A DNA stretch of 38,475 nucleotides from Acidobacteriota bacterium (GCA_021827245.1 JAKAWN010000016.1:1-38475); one strand, 5' to 3'; counted from the stretch's first letter, positions 24,769-33,735 are shown. Made by a program: numbers and translations. Notes: generated from the sequence alone by a model not told the origin.

Positions 24769-24878
24769 TTAAAAACTGTAATTGTTCTCATTTAAACAAC
24801 ATACAAATTAATTATAACTAATAACTTTAGGTTCCAGCGATCCGTAGATCCCAAAGGAAGAGGCGTCAGAGGCAGCGA

Positions 24879-25784
24879 ATGCCGGACTCATTTGCCAGCA
24901 TCTCATCAGAAATTGATGTTTTTCTGGATTACGCCAGGATCGAGAAAGGCTTGGCATCAAACAGCATTGAGGCTTATGAGCGGGATTTGCGAAAGTTTGC
25001 TTTTTACGCGCGAGACTCGGGACTGAAGCTGGACCAGGTCAGGCGCGAAAATATCCGGAAGTTTCTTGAGTCGCTTTATGGGCAAGGTCTGGGCGCTCGA
25101 TCTGTGGCAAGGCATATGGCAGCGCTTCGTCATTTTTTCCGGTTTCTCGTCAAGGAAGGAAAGGTTGCTGCGGATCCTGCCCACGATGTGGAAGCTCCTC
25201 ATCTTTCCCATTCGCTGCCCAAGTATTTGAATTTCCACGAAGTTGATGCGTTGCTGGCCCAGCCCGATCCGAACACCCCAGCCGGCGTTCGGGACCGTGC
25301 AATGCTGGAGCTTCTTTATGCCACCGGGATGCGAGTTTCTGAACTACTGAACCTGCGGTGGGAAGATTTTGAGCCCAATCTCGGCATTGTGCGGTGCCTG
25401 GGGAAGGGGAGCAAGGAAAGACTGATTCCAGTTGGCAAGTCGGCTTTGCGTGCCGTTGAAGCATACGTTCTGCATGCACGGCAAAGCTTCGCGAAGAAAC
25501 CGGGCGTTCCGTATCTGTTTCTCAACCGACGCGGCGGGCAGTTGTCACGCATGGGGTTCTGGAAGATTCTGTCGGCATACGGGCGCCGAGCTGGAATCGC
25601 CATCTCTTTGACTCCGCATATGGTCCGGCACTCTTTTGCAACCCATTTACTCGAACGGGGGGCCGACTTGAGGTCAATCCAGACGATGCTCGGCCACAGT
25701 GACATTTCGACGACACAGATTTACACGCATGTCCTCAAAGAGCGATTGCGGCAAGTGTATCAATCTCATCACCCGCGAGCCTGA
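24879..25784 (+). CDS. xerD: Tyrosine recombinase XerD
   Basis: A 301-residue site-specific recombinase that resolves chromosome dimers at dif together with XerC. All catalytic residues are seen: Arg152 (ATGMRVSEL), the beta-hairpin Lys in GKGSKERLIP, His247 and Arg250 (HMVRHSFATH), His273 (MLGHSDIST) and the nucleophile Tyr282 (QIYTHV). The N-terminal SAM-like domain (VFLDYARIEKGLASNSIEAY) is complete. XerD is preferred over XerC because of its general resemblance (LSHSLPKYLNFHEVDALL); the choice is not certain. ATG 24879 follows AGAGG with 7-base spacing. A CCA-enzyme gene follows after 36 bases. It is not flanked by integron or phage genes, so a housekeeping role is likely. Confidence 0.92.
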   Translation: MPDSFASISSEIDVFLDYARIEKGLASNSIEAYERDLRKFAFYARDSGLKLDQVRRENIRKFLESLYGQGLGARSVARHMAALRHFFRFLVKEGKVAADPAHDVEAPHLSHSLPKYLNFHEVDALLAQPDPNTPAGVRDRAMLELLYATGMRVSELLNLRWEDFEPNLGIVRCLGKGSKERLIPVGKSALRAVEAYVLHARQSFAKKPGVPYLFLNRRGGQLSRMGFWKILSAYGRRAGIAISLTPHMVRHSFATHLLERGADLRSIQTMLGHSDISTTQIYTHVLKERLRQVYQSHHPRA

Positions 25785-25820
25785 AGACCAGGTCAGGCTG
25801 ATGCTCGTGCGCAGGTAAAT

Positions 25821-27266
25821 ATGACTGACTACAATTTCCTGATGGAAAGCCGGCTTTCACCGTCCCAATTCCAGCTTGTCAATGAGCTTAGTCGGATCGC
25901 TTATGGCGAGGGTGTAAACATCTACCTTGTTGGCGGTGCGGTTCGCGACATGACTTTTGGCCAGGCTGTGGTCCGTGATCTGGATTTTGCCGTCGAAGGA
26001 GACATTCAGAAAATCCTCCGTCACTTGCATTTTGCCGGACACAAAGCGAAAGTTTCGAAGCGCGCTGCCTCCGCATGGGCCCATGGGCGGGTTGAAGTGG
26101 CTAGTTCCAGAATCGACAAGCGCCGAAGGTCCGCGGAGCTGTTGTTCACCAGCGATGTTCGGGCCGAAATTGCCCAGTGCCGCCAGGAAATCCCATCAAA
26201 GCCTGGACGCCCACCGGACGTGATGCCTGCCATGATCTTTGATGACCTTAAAGGGCGGGATTTTGCTTTCAATGCGATGGCCATTTCATTGCACCCGAAC
26301 TCCAGAGGGCTCCTCCTCGATCCTAAGAATGGCGCCGGTGACATTGAGAGGCAGGAAATTCGTGTGCTTCATCCCCGAAGCTTCCTGGAAGATCCGGTCC
26401 GGATCTACAGGCTGTTCCGGCTGGGACTTCGTTTTGGCTTTAAACCCGAGGGAAAAACTGAGAGATGGCTGGAAGCCGCGCTGGCGGAGCGAGCTTGGAC
26501 TAATCTCACGCCAGAGCAGCAAGGGCGGGAGCTTGAGTCGGCGCTGCGTGAAGACAACCCTGAACGGGTGCTCAAGCTGTACCAGGACCGCGGAATCCTG
26601 GCTGGTTTGGACCCGAGTCTCGCCAAGGTCACGTATGAGTCCTTTCGCAAGGTTGGCGCCCTTTCGCGAAAGTTTCCGGGCGAAGACTTGTTTCTGGTGA
26701 ATTTTAACTGCCTCGTATCCCAACTCGGTGCGCCACACAGGCAGAGATTGGCCAAGAAAGCTCTGCGGGACCCCCAAACGATCAAACTAGCGCTCAATAT
26801 GGAGCGTGAAGCGAAAGCCCTCGCCCGCACCCTGTCAAGCGCCAAATGCGGAATTCCCAGCCAGGCGTACAAAGTGCTCATACCCCAGCCCAAGCCGTTG
26901 CTGCTTTTCCTGCTGGCGTATTATCCTCAGGCTAAGATTCAGAACCGGATTAAGAATTATCTGCAGAAAGCTCCTCAAATCAGCGCACAATTGCCCGAAA
27001 GTGAGCTCTTGGTACTCGGAATAAAGCCGGGGCCTAAGTTCGACAAGATACTGGAGCAAATCTTTTTTGATCAGTTGGATGGCAAAATCAAGACGCATCA
27101 GCAATTGATAAAGGAGTTGCGCTCCCTTGCAGGAATCAAGGAACCGCCTGTTCCACCGAGCCCACCTCCGAAAGCCGCCCAGACCTTGCATCCCAAGCGG
27201 GCGGGACGGCTTGCGAAGATTGCTAGCGCCGACGCCAGGCGTAAAAGGAGCAGGCGGTCGAGTTGA
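25821..27266 (+). CDS. CCA tRNA nucleotidyltransferase/poly(A) polymerase family protein
   Basis: A 481-residue class II nucleotidyltransferase that adds CCA, or part of it, to tRNA 3' ends. Seen: IYLVGGAVRDM (residues 34-43), the catalytic Asp53-x-Asp55 (RDLDFAVEG), the RDFAFNAMAIS neck motif and LEDPVRIYRLFRLGLRF. The C-terminal half is helical and diverged; the last 40 residues are Pro- and Lys/Arg-rich (PPVPPSPPPKAAQ, then RRKRSRRSS), likely disordered. Full CCA adders, CC adders, A adders and poly(A) polymerases cannot be told apart here. ATG 25821 follows CAGGTAAAT. It is 36 bases after xerD. Confidence 0.88.
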   Translation: MTDYNFLMESRLSPSQFQLVNELSRIAYGEGVNIYLVGGAVRDMTFGQAVVRDLDFAVEGDIQKILRHLHFAGHKAKVSKRAASAWAHGRVEVASSRIDKRRRSAELLFTSDVRAEIAQCRQEIPSKPGRPPDVMPAMIFDDLKGRDFAFNAMAISLHPNSRGLLLDPKNGAGDIERQEIRVLHPRSFLEDPVRIYRLFRLGLRFGFKPEGKTERWLEAALAERAWTNLTPEQQGRELESALREDNPERVLKLYQDRGILAGLDPSLAKVTYESFRKVGALSRKFPGEDLFLVNFNCLVSQLGAPHRQRLAKKALRDPQTIKLALNMEREAKALARTLSSAKCGIPSQAYKVLIPQPKPLLLFLLAYYPQAKIQNRIKNYLQKAPQISAQLPESELLVLGIKPGPKFDKILEQIFFDQLDGKIKTHQQLIKELRSLAGIKEPPVPPSPPPKAAQTLHPKRAGRLAKIASADARRKRSRRSS

Positions 27267-27348
27267 AGCGAAGAGGGCAAGATAAGCGAGAACGATAAGA
27301 AACATGGTATTCTCAAAAGGACGTTCATAAGCGGGGTGACAAAAGACG

Positions 27349-27924
27349 ATGGGGAAATTCATCTTTGGGATTATTATCGGGATTATCTTGGTGCCGGCCG
27401 TGTTCTATCTTTATTGCGTGTCCGGACATGCGCCAGTTGCCACATCAGCATCACCAATGCCTTTTGAAAGATTCTTTGCCAAGACCGCGTTGCACGCGAC
27501 GATCAGTCGCGATGCGCCCAAAACACACTCTACCAAGGCGAGTGATGCGGAGTTGCTTGCCGGCATCGATGTCTACCGGCACAATTGTGCGGGCTGCCAT
27601 GGTCTTCCCGGAAAGCAGCCTTCAAATGCGGCGAAAGGAATGTTCCCGCGGCCGCCGCAACTTTTTGAACCCGGCCACATGGTTACGGACGATCCCGTCG
27701 GGGTAACTTATTGGAAAGCAAAACATGGCATCCGCTTGAGCGGCATGCCTGGCTTCACCGGTTTGCTGACCGATGAGCAGTTGTGGAATGTCAGCCTTTT
27801 GCTGGCGAACGCCGACCGACTGCCACCCGACGTCAAGCAGGCGCTTACAGCTCCGCCTCAAACGCCAGCACAGCCTAAAGGGAAAAGTGCCGCCGTCGGC
27901 AAGCCCGCGCCCGCTCACAAATAG
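27349..27924 (+). CDS. Membrane-anchored monoheme cytochrome c
   Basis: A 191-residue c-type cytochrome. Residues 3-22 (KFIFGIIIGIILVPAVFYLY) form an uncleaved or slowly cleaved signal anchor. The heme site is Cys80-Ala-Gly-Cys83-His84, and the sixth ligand is Met133 in SGMPGF. The C-terminal 30 residues are Pro/Ala/Lys-rich. It carries electrons in the periplasm, partner unknown. It has good family layout (cytochrome_CBB3-like, PF13442 type). No oxidase genes are near. The gene precedes a long structured gap before dnaE. Confidence 0.9.
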   Translation: MGKFIFGIIIGIILVPAVFYLYCVSGHAPVATSASPMPFERFFAKTALHATISRDAPKTHSTKASDAELLAGIDVYRHNCAGCHGLPGKQPSNAAKGMFPRPPQLFEPGHMVTDDPVGVTYWKAKHGIRLSGMPGFTGLLTDEQLWNVSLLLANADRLPPDVKQALTAPPQTPAQPKGKSAAVGKPAPAHK

Positions 27925-27951
27925 CGGATTAGCGGGCGAGCCTGGAGCTGG

Positions 27952-27965
27952 CATCGGATCCGATG
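27952..27965. repeat. Perfect 14-base palindrome
   Basis: CATCGGATCCGATG, its own reverse complement, 28 bases after the cytochrome c stop. It may be part of a larger fold with GCGAG and CTCGC on either side. Confidence 0.4.
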
Positions 27966-28066
27966 GGACCTCGCTGCGCGTGACAGTTTTCACTTGCTCG
28001 CGCATACCCTCATCGACGGATGCAGGAATGTGCCTACCTTGGAACCGATCCCCGGCGGATGTGCAG

Positions 28067-28081
28067 CAACCATGATGGTTG
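28067..28081. repeat. 15-base palindrome (one-base centre)
   Basis: CAACCAT-G-ATGGTTG, perfect arms of seven. It is a candidate protein site or hairpin in the dnaE upstream region. Confidence 0.4.
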
Positions 28082-28240
28082 GCGGGGGTGGGCAAGGCGT
28101 GCGGGTTTCTGCCTTGGAAATAAGATAACTCCAAAGGTCCAACTGGCTCCGTGCGGGTCTTCTGTCGCGGGGCTGCACCGAGCCAACCGCTTCGAAATCA
28201 GCATTTAATCCCGTGTACCCCACGGTGAAGGTTTTTTTGG

Positions 28241-28246
28241 TAAAAT
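28241..28246 (+). promoter_or_regulatory. Candidate -10 for dnaE, giving an almost leaderless mRNA
   Basis: TAAAAT ends eight bases before the dnaE ATG, so a start near 28253 would leave zero to two leader bases. No Shine-Dalgarno is seen before the ATG, which agrees with leaderless translation. No -35 is visible. Confidence 0.3.
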
Positions 28247-28254
28247 GACTGCCA

Positions 28255-31200
28255 ATGGCTTGCGAAGATTTCGTTCATTTGCATTTACACACCGACTATA
28301 GCCTGCTGGATGGCGCCTGCGGGATCGACCGGCTGATGGACCTCGCCGCTGAACGCAAGATGCCGGCAGTGGCTGTCACCGATCACGGAAACTTGTTCGG
28401 AGCCGTGAAATTTTATGACGCAGCTTTGAAACGGGGAATCAAGCCTATTATCGGCTGCGAGGTCTATGTTGCGGCAACGAACCGTTTTGATCGTTCGCCC
28501 GATGTCGATCGCCCCTATCACTTCGTTCTGCTTTGTGAAAACGAGCGTGGTTATCAGAATCTGGTCAAGCTGGTCTCCTCCGCCTATACGGAAGGCTACT
28601 ATTACAAACCTCGTATCGACAAGGATCTCCTATCACGCCACTCGGAAGGGCTTATTGCTCTTTCGGCGTGCCTGCGGGGAGAAGTGGCCGTAGCGCTTTC
28701 CGCGGAACGCTATGACGCTGCACGGCAGTCGGCATACGACCTGCAGGAAATCTTCGGGAAAGGGAATTTCTACCTGGAAATTCAGGATCAGGGAGTTCCT
28801 CAGGAACACAAGATCAATCCGCATCTGGTTCGGTTGTCAAAGGAAACGGGGATCCCCCTGGTGGCAACAAACGATTGCCACTACCTTACCCGGGACGACG
28901 CTCGCGCCCAGGAAGTTCTGGTCTGCATTCAGACCGGAAAGACCTTGAGCGACCCCAACCGGATGAAGTTCCCGACCGACCAGTTCTATTTCAAGAATTA
29001 CGAGGAAATGGCCGCGGTATTTAGCGAAATCCCGGATGCGGTAACGCGCACGTTAGAGATTGCCGAGCGCTGCAAGGTCCATCTGGAAAAAAAGGAACAC
29101 GTTTTCCCGCACTTTGAGGTTCCGGCGGGCGAAACTCTGGATAGCTTTTTTGAAAGGGTCACCCGGGAAGGCTTTGCTAGACGCCGTGAACGGCTGGAGC
29201 GGCGGCAGGCAACGGGAAAACTGCGGCATCCTCTCGAAGCCTACGATGATCGCCTGGAGCGCGAGCTGGAATTGATCAAGCAGATGCACTTTTCGGGTTA
29301 TTTCCTGATCGTCTGGGACTTTATCCGTTTTGCGCGCGAGCAGTGCATTCCTGTGGGGCCGGGGCGCGGATCGGCGGCGGGCAGCCTGGTCTCTTACGCG
29401 CTGCACATCACGGATATCGATCCGTTGCAGCACGACCTTCTCTTTGAGCGCTTCCTCAATCCTGAAAGAATCACATTTCCCGATATTGATATCGATTTCT
29501 GCATGCGCAGGCGTGGCGAGGTGATCAGCTACGTCACGGAAAAATATGGCCGGGAAAACGTCAGCCAGATTATTACTTTTGGAACTATGGGACCCAAGGC
29601 CGTTATCCGTGATGCCGGCCGCGTGCTCGATATGCCTTTTGCGGAAGTTGATAAAATCGCCAAGCTGGTGCCGCCTGTTCTGAACATCTCGCTCGACGAA
29701 GCTCTGAAGCAATCCGCTGAGCTGCACGCACTGAAAGCGCAGGATCCGCGCGTAGCGGACGTTCTTGAAGTCGCAGGGCGCCTCGAGGGCTTCGCGCGCC
29801 ACGCGTCTACGCATGCCGCGGGAGTTGTGATTTCGCCCCAGCCGCTCCAGGAAATTGTTCCGCTTTACAAGAGCAGCAAGGATGAAATCACCACCCAGTA
29901 CGCGATGGACGATCTTGAAAAGATCGGCCTGCTCAAGATGGATTTTCTCGGGTTGACGACGCTGACCGTACTGGACGATTGCCTGAAGTTGATCGAGGCC
30001 GCACGCGGTGAAAAACTTGATCTGGATGCTCTGCCGAAAGACGACGCCGAAACCTATGAACTGTTGGGCAAAGGGCTCACAGCGGGCATCTTCCAGTTTG
30101 AAAGTCGCGGCATGACGGAAATCCTGCGCAGGGTCAAGCCCAGCCGCCTGGCCGACCTGACGGCGTTAAATGCTCTCTATCGTCCCGGGCCCATCCAGGG
30201 CGGCATGATCGATGACTTCATCGCCCGCAAGACCGGCAAGAAGCGCGTCACCTATGACCTGCCGCAACTCAAGGAAATCCTGGATGAGACTTATGGGGTT
30301 ATTGTTTACCAGGAACAGGTGATGCAGATTGCCGCTGCCATTGCAGGCTTCACCCTGGGCGAGGCCGACGTTTTGCGACGCGCCATGGGCAAAAAGAAGC
30401 ACGAAGTGATGGTGGCGATGAGGGAGAAGTTCCTGGCGGGGGCGAAACAGAACCATGTGCCGGCCGCGAAGGCCGAAAGGCTCTTTGACCTGATGGCACA
30501 GTTCGCCGGTTACGGATTTAATAAGTCGCACTCCGCTGCCTACGCCCTGGTCGCCTATCACACCGCCTACCTGAAAACGCATTACTCGGTGGAATTTATG
30601 GCCGCTTTGCTGACCTCCGAAATCGGCAATCCGGACAAACTGACACATTATCTCAACGAGTGCCGCGATATGGGCATTGATATTCTTCCTCCGGATATCA
30701 ATTCCAGCGAACGGACGTTTACTCCCAGCGAAGGGCGCATTCGCTTTGGCCTGACGGCCATCAAGAATGTCGGCGATGCGGCGATCCTTTCCGTTCTTGA
30801 AGCTCGGAACAAGCTGGGCCGTTTCGATAACCTGTTTCAATTCTGCGAGAACGTCGATCTTCGATTGCTCAATAAGAGAGTAATCGAGAGCCTGATCAAG
30901 GCCGGCGCGGCCGACTCTCTGGGCGCCCGGCGATCACAACTGCTCGCCGTGCTCGATCGTGCCATGGAGTGGGGCCAGCGCCGCCAGCGCATCGTCGAGA
31001 GCGGCCAGCACGGCCTGTTTAGCGGTGGTGACGAACCAGCCACCGCAACCCCCGTCGAACTGCCGGACCTCCCTGAACTTTCGGAGTCCGAACGACTCGC
31101 CGGCGAAAAGGAACTTATGGGTTTTTTCGTGACGGGCCATCCTCTGGAGAAATATCTGCCCCGCCTGCGCGAGTTAGCGCCATCCAACAGTTCTACCATC

Positions 31201-31746
31201 GACGAAATGCCGAACGACGCCTCGATCACATTGGCTGGAATCCTCACTAACCTGCGTATTCGTCCCAGCCGGAAAGGCGCTCTGTGGGGCGCCGGAACAA
31301 TCGAGGACTTGCGAGGCACTGTCGAATTGCTGATCTTTCCGCAGGCGCTCCAGCAGCTTCAAGGAGTTCTGAAGCCTGATGCAGCCTTGCTGATCAAGGG
31401 AAAGGTGCGGCATGATGAGAATGCGCGTCCAAAAGTTGTGGTGAATGAGGCCAAACCGCTTGATGCTGCTATCAATGGTAAGAAGCCTGCGGTGCGTGTT
31501 CGGATCAACCCGGGTGATGTGACGGACGATCTGCTCACTCAACTCGACGGCCTGCTCCGTGCTCATCCAGGGGAGAATCCGGTGCTCTTTGAGTTGGAGC
31601 GGCCCGGCGACTTCAGGGCGCTGATGAGGCCGCAGGACCCGAAAGTCGTGAATGCGAGTGATGAATTGCTTACGAGCCTTCGCGGACTATTCGGGGAACA
31701 AGCTGTTAGTGTGGACAGGCCGAATGGCGTTGAAAGCAGACCGTGA
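28255..31746 (+). CDS. dnaE: DNA polymerase III alpha subunit DnaE
   Basis: The 1163-residue replicative polymerase. The N-terminal PHP domain keeps all nine metal ligands of proofreading-type PHP domains: His10, His12, Asp19, His44, Glu69, His89, Cys139, Asp207, His209. By analogy with mycobacterial DnaE1 it likely has 3'-5' exonuclease activity. The palm has FPDIDIDFCMRRRGEV with Asp410 and Asp412; the third Asp is in LLKMDFLGL. Fingers, the beta-clamp-binding region and an OB-fold (ITLAGILTNLRIRPSRKG onward, about residue 985) follow. ATG 28255 puts FVHLHLHTDYS at the expected place. accA starts 46 bases downstream. Intergenic palindromes precede it. Confidence 0.97.
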   Translation: MACEDFVHLHLHTDYSLLDGACGIDRLMDLAAERKMPAVAVTDHGNLFGAVKFYDAALKRGIKPIIGCEVYVAATNRFDRSPDVDRPYHFVLLCENERGYQNLVKLVSSAYTEGYYYKPRIDKDLLSRHSEGLIALSACLRGEVAVALSAERYDAARQSAYDLQEIFGKGNFYLEIQDQGVPQEHKINPHLVRLSKETGIPLVATNDCHYLTRDDARAQEVLVCIQTGKTLSDPNRMKFPTDQFYFKNYEEMAAVFSEIPDAVTRTLEIAERCKVHLEKKEHVFPHFEVPAGETLDSFFERVTREGFARRRERLERRQATGKLRHPLEAYDDRLERELELIKQMHFSGYFLIVWDFIRFAREQCIPVGPGRGSAAGSLVSYALHITDIDPLQHDLLFERFLNPERITFPDIDIDFCMRRRGEVISYVTEKYGRENVSQIITFGTMGPKAVIRDAGRVLDMPFAEVDKIAKLVPPVLNISLDEALKQSAELHALKAQDPRVADVLEVAGRLEGFARHASTHAAGVVISPQPLQEIVPLYKSSKDEITTQYAMDDLEKIGLLKMDFLGLTTLTVLDDCLKLIEAARGEKLDLDALPKDDAETYELLGKGLTAGIFQFESRGMTEILRRVKPSRLADLTALNALYRPGPIQGGMIDDFIARKTGKKRVTYDLPQLKEILDETYGVIVYQEQVMQIAAAIAGFTLGEADVLRRAMGKKKHEVMVAMREKFLAGAKQNHVPAAKAERLFDLMAQFAGYGFNKSHSAAYALVAYHTAYLKTHYSVEFMAALLTSEIGNPDKLTHYLNECRDMGIDILPPDINSSERTFTPSEGRIRFGLTAIKNVGDAAILSVLEARNKLGRFDNLFQFCENVDLRLLNKRVIESLIKAGAADSLGARRSQLLAVLDRAMEWGQRRQRIVESGQHGLFSGGDEPATATPVELPDLPELSESERLAGEKELMGFFVTGHPLEKYLPRLRELAPSNSSTIDEMPNDASITLAGILTNLRIRPSRKGALWGAGTIEDLRGTVELLIFPQALQQLQGVLKPDAALLIKGKVRHDENARPKVVVNEAKPLDAAINGKKPAVRVRINPGDVTDDLLTQLDGLLRAHPGENPVLFELERPGDFRALMRPQDPKVVNASDELLTSLRGLFGEQAVSVDRPNGVESRP

Positions 31747-31792
31747 GTATGTCAATAGACTGTAATGACAAGCCAGTGACGCGCCGCCGCCA

Positions 31793-32746
31793 ATGACAAA
31801 GCTAAATGAACAAAAAGCGATTGTGCAGGATCTTGAGAAGCAGATTGCCGAACTCAAACTGCAGTCAGGTTCGGTAGCGCGGGAAGAAATCACTCGCCTT
31901 CAGGAGCAGGTGGAATCTTTGCAGGCAAGCGCCGGGGCAGCGAGCAGGGATGCGTGGGCGCGCGTGTTGCTGGCGCGCCATCCCCAACGTCCTTACACTC
32001 TGGACTATATCCAGATGCTTTTCACGGAGTTTACTGAGCTTCACGGTGACCGCCGGTTTGGCGACGACGGCGCGCTGGTGGGAGGCTTTGCCCGATTCAA
32101 CGGCCGGCCCGTAATGGTTGTGGGGCATCAGAAGGGTCGTGATACCAAGCAGAAACTCCGCCGCAATTTCGGGATGACCAATCCCGAAGGATACCGCAAG
32201 GCACTCCGGCTGATGCAACTGGCTGCCAAGTTCAGCCTTCCTATCATAACCTTTGTCGACACTCCCGGCGCATACCCGGGCATTGGGGCAGAGGAGCGGG
32301 GCCAGGCCGAAGCCATTGCCTTCAATCTGAAGGAAATTCCCAAGCTACGTGTTCCCATTGTGGTCATCATCCACGGTGAAGGCGGCAGCGGCGGCGCTTT
32401 GGCCATCGCGGTGGGCGACCGGATTTTGATGCTTGAAAACGCCACATATTCGGTGATCGCTCCGGAAAGCTGTTCTTCGATTCTCTGGCGTGACTGGGAA
32501 CACAAGCAGGATGCAGCTCGAATTTTGAAACTGACAGCGGAAGACCTGCACCGCTTCAAAATCATCGACGAAATTATCCCTGAGCCGCCGGAAGGCGCAC
32601 ACGCCGACCCGCAGGCTTCTGCCGCGGCAATACGGGTTGCGCTGGATAGAAGCCTCAACGAGCTCACCGCTCTTTCCAGTGATGAACTTCATCGCCGGCG
32701 CAATGAGCGGCTGCGTGCGCTTGCCACCTTTGTAAAGGAGAGCTGA
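31793..32746 (+). CDS. accA: Acetyl-CoA carboxylase carboxyltransferase alpha subunit
   Basis: A 317-residue subunit of the cytosolic complex that makes malonyl-CoA for fatty acid synthesis. Seen: the N-terminal coiled coil (LNEQKAIVQDLEKQIAELKL), HPQRPYTLDYIQ, ELHGDRRFGDDGALVGG, MTNPEGYRKALRLMQLA, FVDTPGAYPGIGAEERGQ and HGEGGSGGALAIAVGDRI, the last two forming the oxyanion and CoA-binding parts. Full length. accD is elsewhere. No Shine-Dalgarno is clear before ATG 31793. The dnaE-accA order is frequent in bacteria, as in E. coli where they are also neighbours. Confidence 0.97.
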   Translation: MTKLNEQKAIVQDLEKQIAELKLQSGSVAREEITRLQEQVESLQASAGAASRDAWARVLLARHPQRPYTLDYIQMLFTEFTELHGDRRFGDDGALVGGFARFNGRPVMVVGHQKGRDTKQKLRRNFGMTNPEGYRKALRLMQLAAKFSLPIITFVDTPGAYPGIGAEERGQAEAIAFNLKEIPKLRVPIVVIIHGEGGSGGALAIAVGDRILMLENATYSVIAPESCSSILWRDWEHKQDAARILKLTAEDLHRFKIIDEIIPEPPEGAHADPQASAAAIRVALDRSLNELTALSSDELHRRRNERLRALATFVKES

Positions 32747-32795
32747 CCGGCAGACCTTGCGCATCCTTGCCCGTTCCTGATCGCCCAATGTCAGT

Positions 32796-33491
32796 ATGGT
32801 CAGCATTATCATTCCAACCTACAACGAAGAAAGCTGTATTCCTGCCTTGCTTGATCAACTGAAGGACCTTCGCGGCTCCTTTGAAATTCTCGTGGCTGAT
32901 GGTGGCAGTACGGATCGGACCCAAGAACTGGTGCTTCACGCGGCTGCGCGTTATCCGCACTACTTGCGTCTGGTTGAGTCCGTCCGTAACCGGGCCATCC
33001 AATCCAACAGCGCGGTACAGCGGGCTTGTGGTGATTCCCTTCTGTTTCTCCACGCTGACGTACGCGTGCCACCGGGCGCCGTGGAATCGGTGGAGCGTAG
33101 CCTTCTGAATCCCTCGGTGATTGGCGGGAATTTTCAGATCGTGTTTGAAGGCAATTCAACTGCTACGAAGTTTTTTACCTGGTGCTATAGAGTGCGGAGG
33201 CCCTTCGGAATCTATTACGGCGACTCGGGACTCTTTGTGCGCCGCCAAGTCTTCGAGCAGTTGGGTGGCTTCAAGCCGATCCCCATCATGGATGACTATG
33301 AATTCGTCCGCCGCATGGAGCGTGCCGGGCGCACGGCCTGCCTGAACCCGCCCCTACTTGTTTCTGACCGCCGCTGGCGCGTCCAGGGCCTGTTACCCAC
33401 ACTGTTCAGTTGGATCTGGATTCAGACGCTGTACTCGTTGGGCGTTCCTGCGGAACACCTCGCCCGCTGGTATGGCCCCGTCCGCGAATGA
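32796..33491 (+). CDS. Family 2 glycosyltransferase (TIGR04283-like)
   Basis: A 231-residue GT-A glycosyltransferase. Seen: VSIIIPTYNEE (start of the nucleotide-binding fold), ILVADGGSTDRTQEL, RAIQSNSAVQRACGDSLLFLHADVRVP (DxD-like metal site in HAD), GDSGLFVRRQVFEQLGGF and DDYEFVRRM. The size and the QxNxxxxxAxGDxLLFLHADT run match the rSAM/selenodomain-associated family TIGR04283, often next to a DUF2064 partner that is not seen here. A C-terminal amphipathic helix (LFSWIWIQTLYSLG) may touch the membrane. Donor and acceptor are unknown. ATG 32796 is used. Confidence 0.88.
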   Translation: MVSIIIPTYNEESCIPALLDQLKDLRGSFEILVADGGSTDRTQELVLHAAARYPHYLRLVESVRNRAIQSNSAVQRACGDSLLFLHADVRVPPGAVESVERSLLNPSVIGGNFQIVFEGNSTATKFFTWCYRVRRPFGIYYGDSGLFVRRQVFEQLGGFKPIPIMDDYEFVRRMERAGRTACLNPPLLVSDRRWRVQGLLPTLFSWIWIQTLYSLGVPAEHLARWYGPVRE

Positions 33492-33735
33492 TAACGACTA
33501 TACGCCGCGCCGGGCTTCCAAACTGAATCTTTTCCTGGGCACTTTGAAGAGACGTACCCCGCACCCGCGCGTCAAACCGGCAGGAGGAGTGGGACTCGAT
33601 TATCGTCAATTCGATTGTGGGAAATCGGTTGCCATTTAGTAGCCTGACTCAGGAGAACCGGCTGATTTTTCGCCGCCGGGTAACCATTCAAAAGGTTCGC
33701 GAGTCTATGAGGTTATTACATTCTGTGGAGGTACG

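Larger units (their letters stand above)
24399..24878. other. Long AT-rich, structured intergenic region before xerD
   Basis: 480 bases without a clear gene, between the regulator and xerD. The last 200 bases are far richer in A and T than the surroundings. It holds two promoter-like elements, two TTGACA boxes 21 bases apart, a nested hairpin (24718-24768) and a tiny open frame of 29 codons (24706-24795). It may be a long xerD leader or a small RNA gene. Confidence 0.6.
27925..28254. other. Palindrome-rich intergenic region between the cytochrome c gene and dnaE
   Basis: 330 bases without a gene I can support. It holds a perfect 14-base palindrome (27952-27965), a 15-base palindrome (28067-28081), a GCGC-anchored hairpin with GTGA/TCAC arms near 27976-28004, a 5-base stem (28211-28225) followed by seven T (28232-28238), and a TAAAAT eight bases before the dnaE ATG. 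Confidence 0.55.

Noticed and set aside
29053..29814. 253-codon minus-strand frame within dnaE
   Set aside because: Shadow of a well-conserved dnaE region; no independent features.
33488..33526. Short frame starting in the glycosyltransferase stop (12 codons), as a partner gene
   Set aside because: Too short and without resemblance to the DUF2064 partner usually found beside this family.
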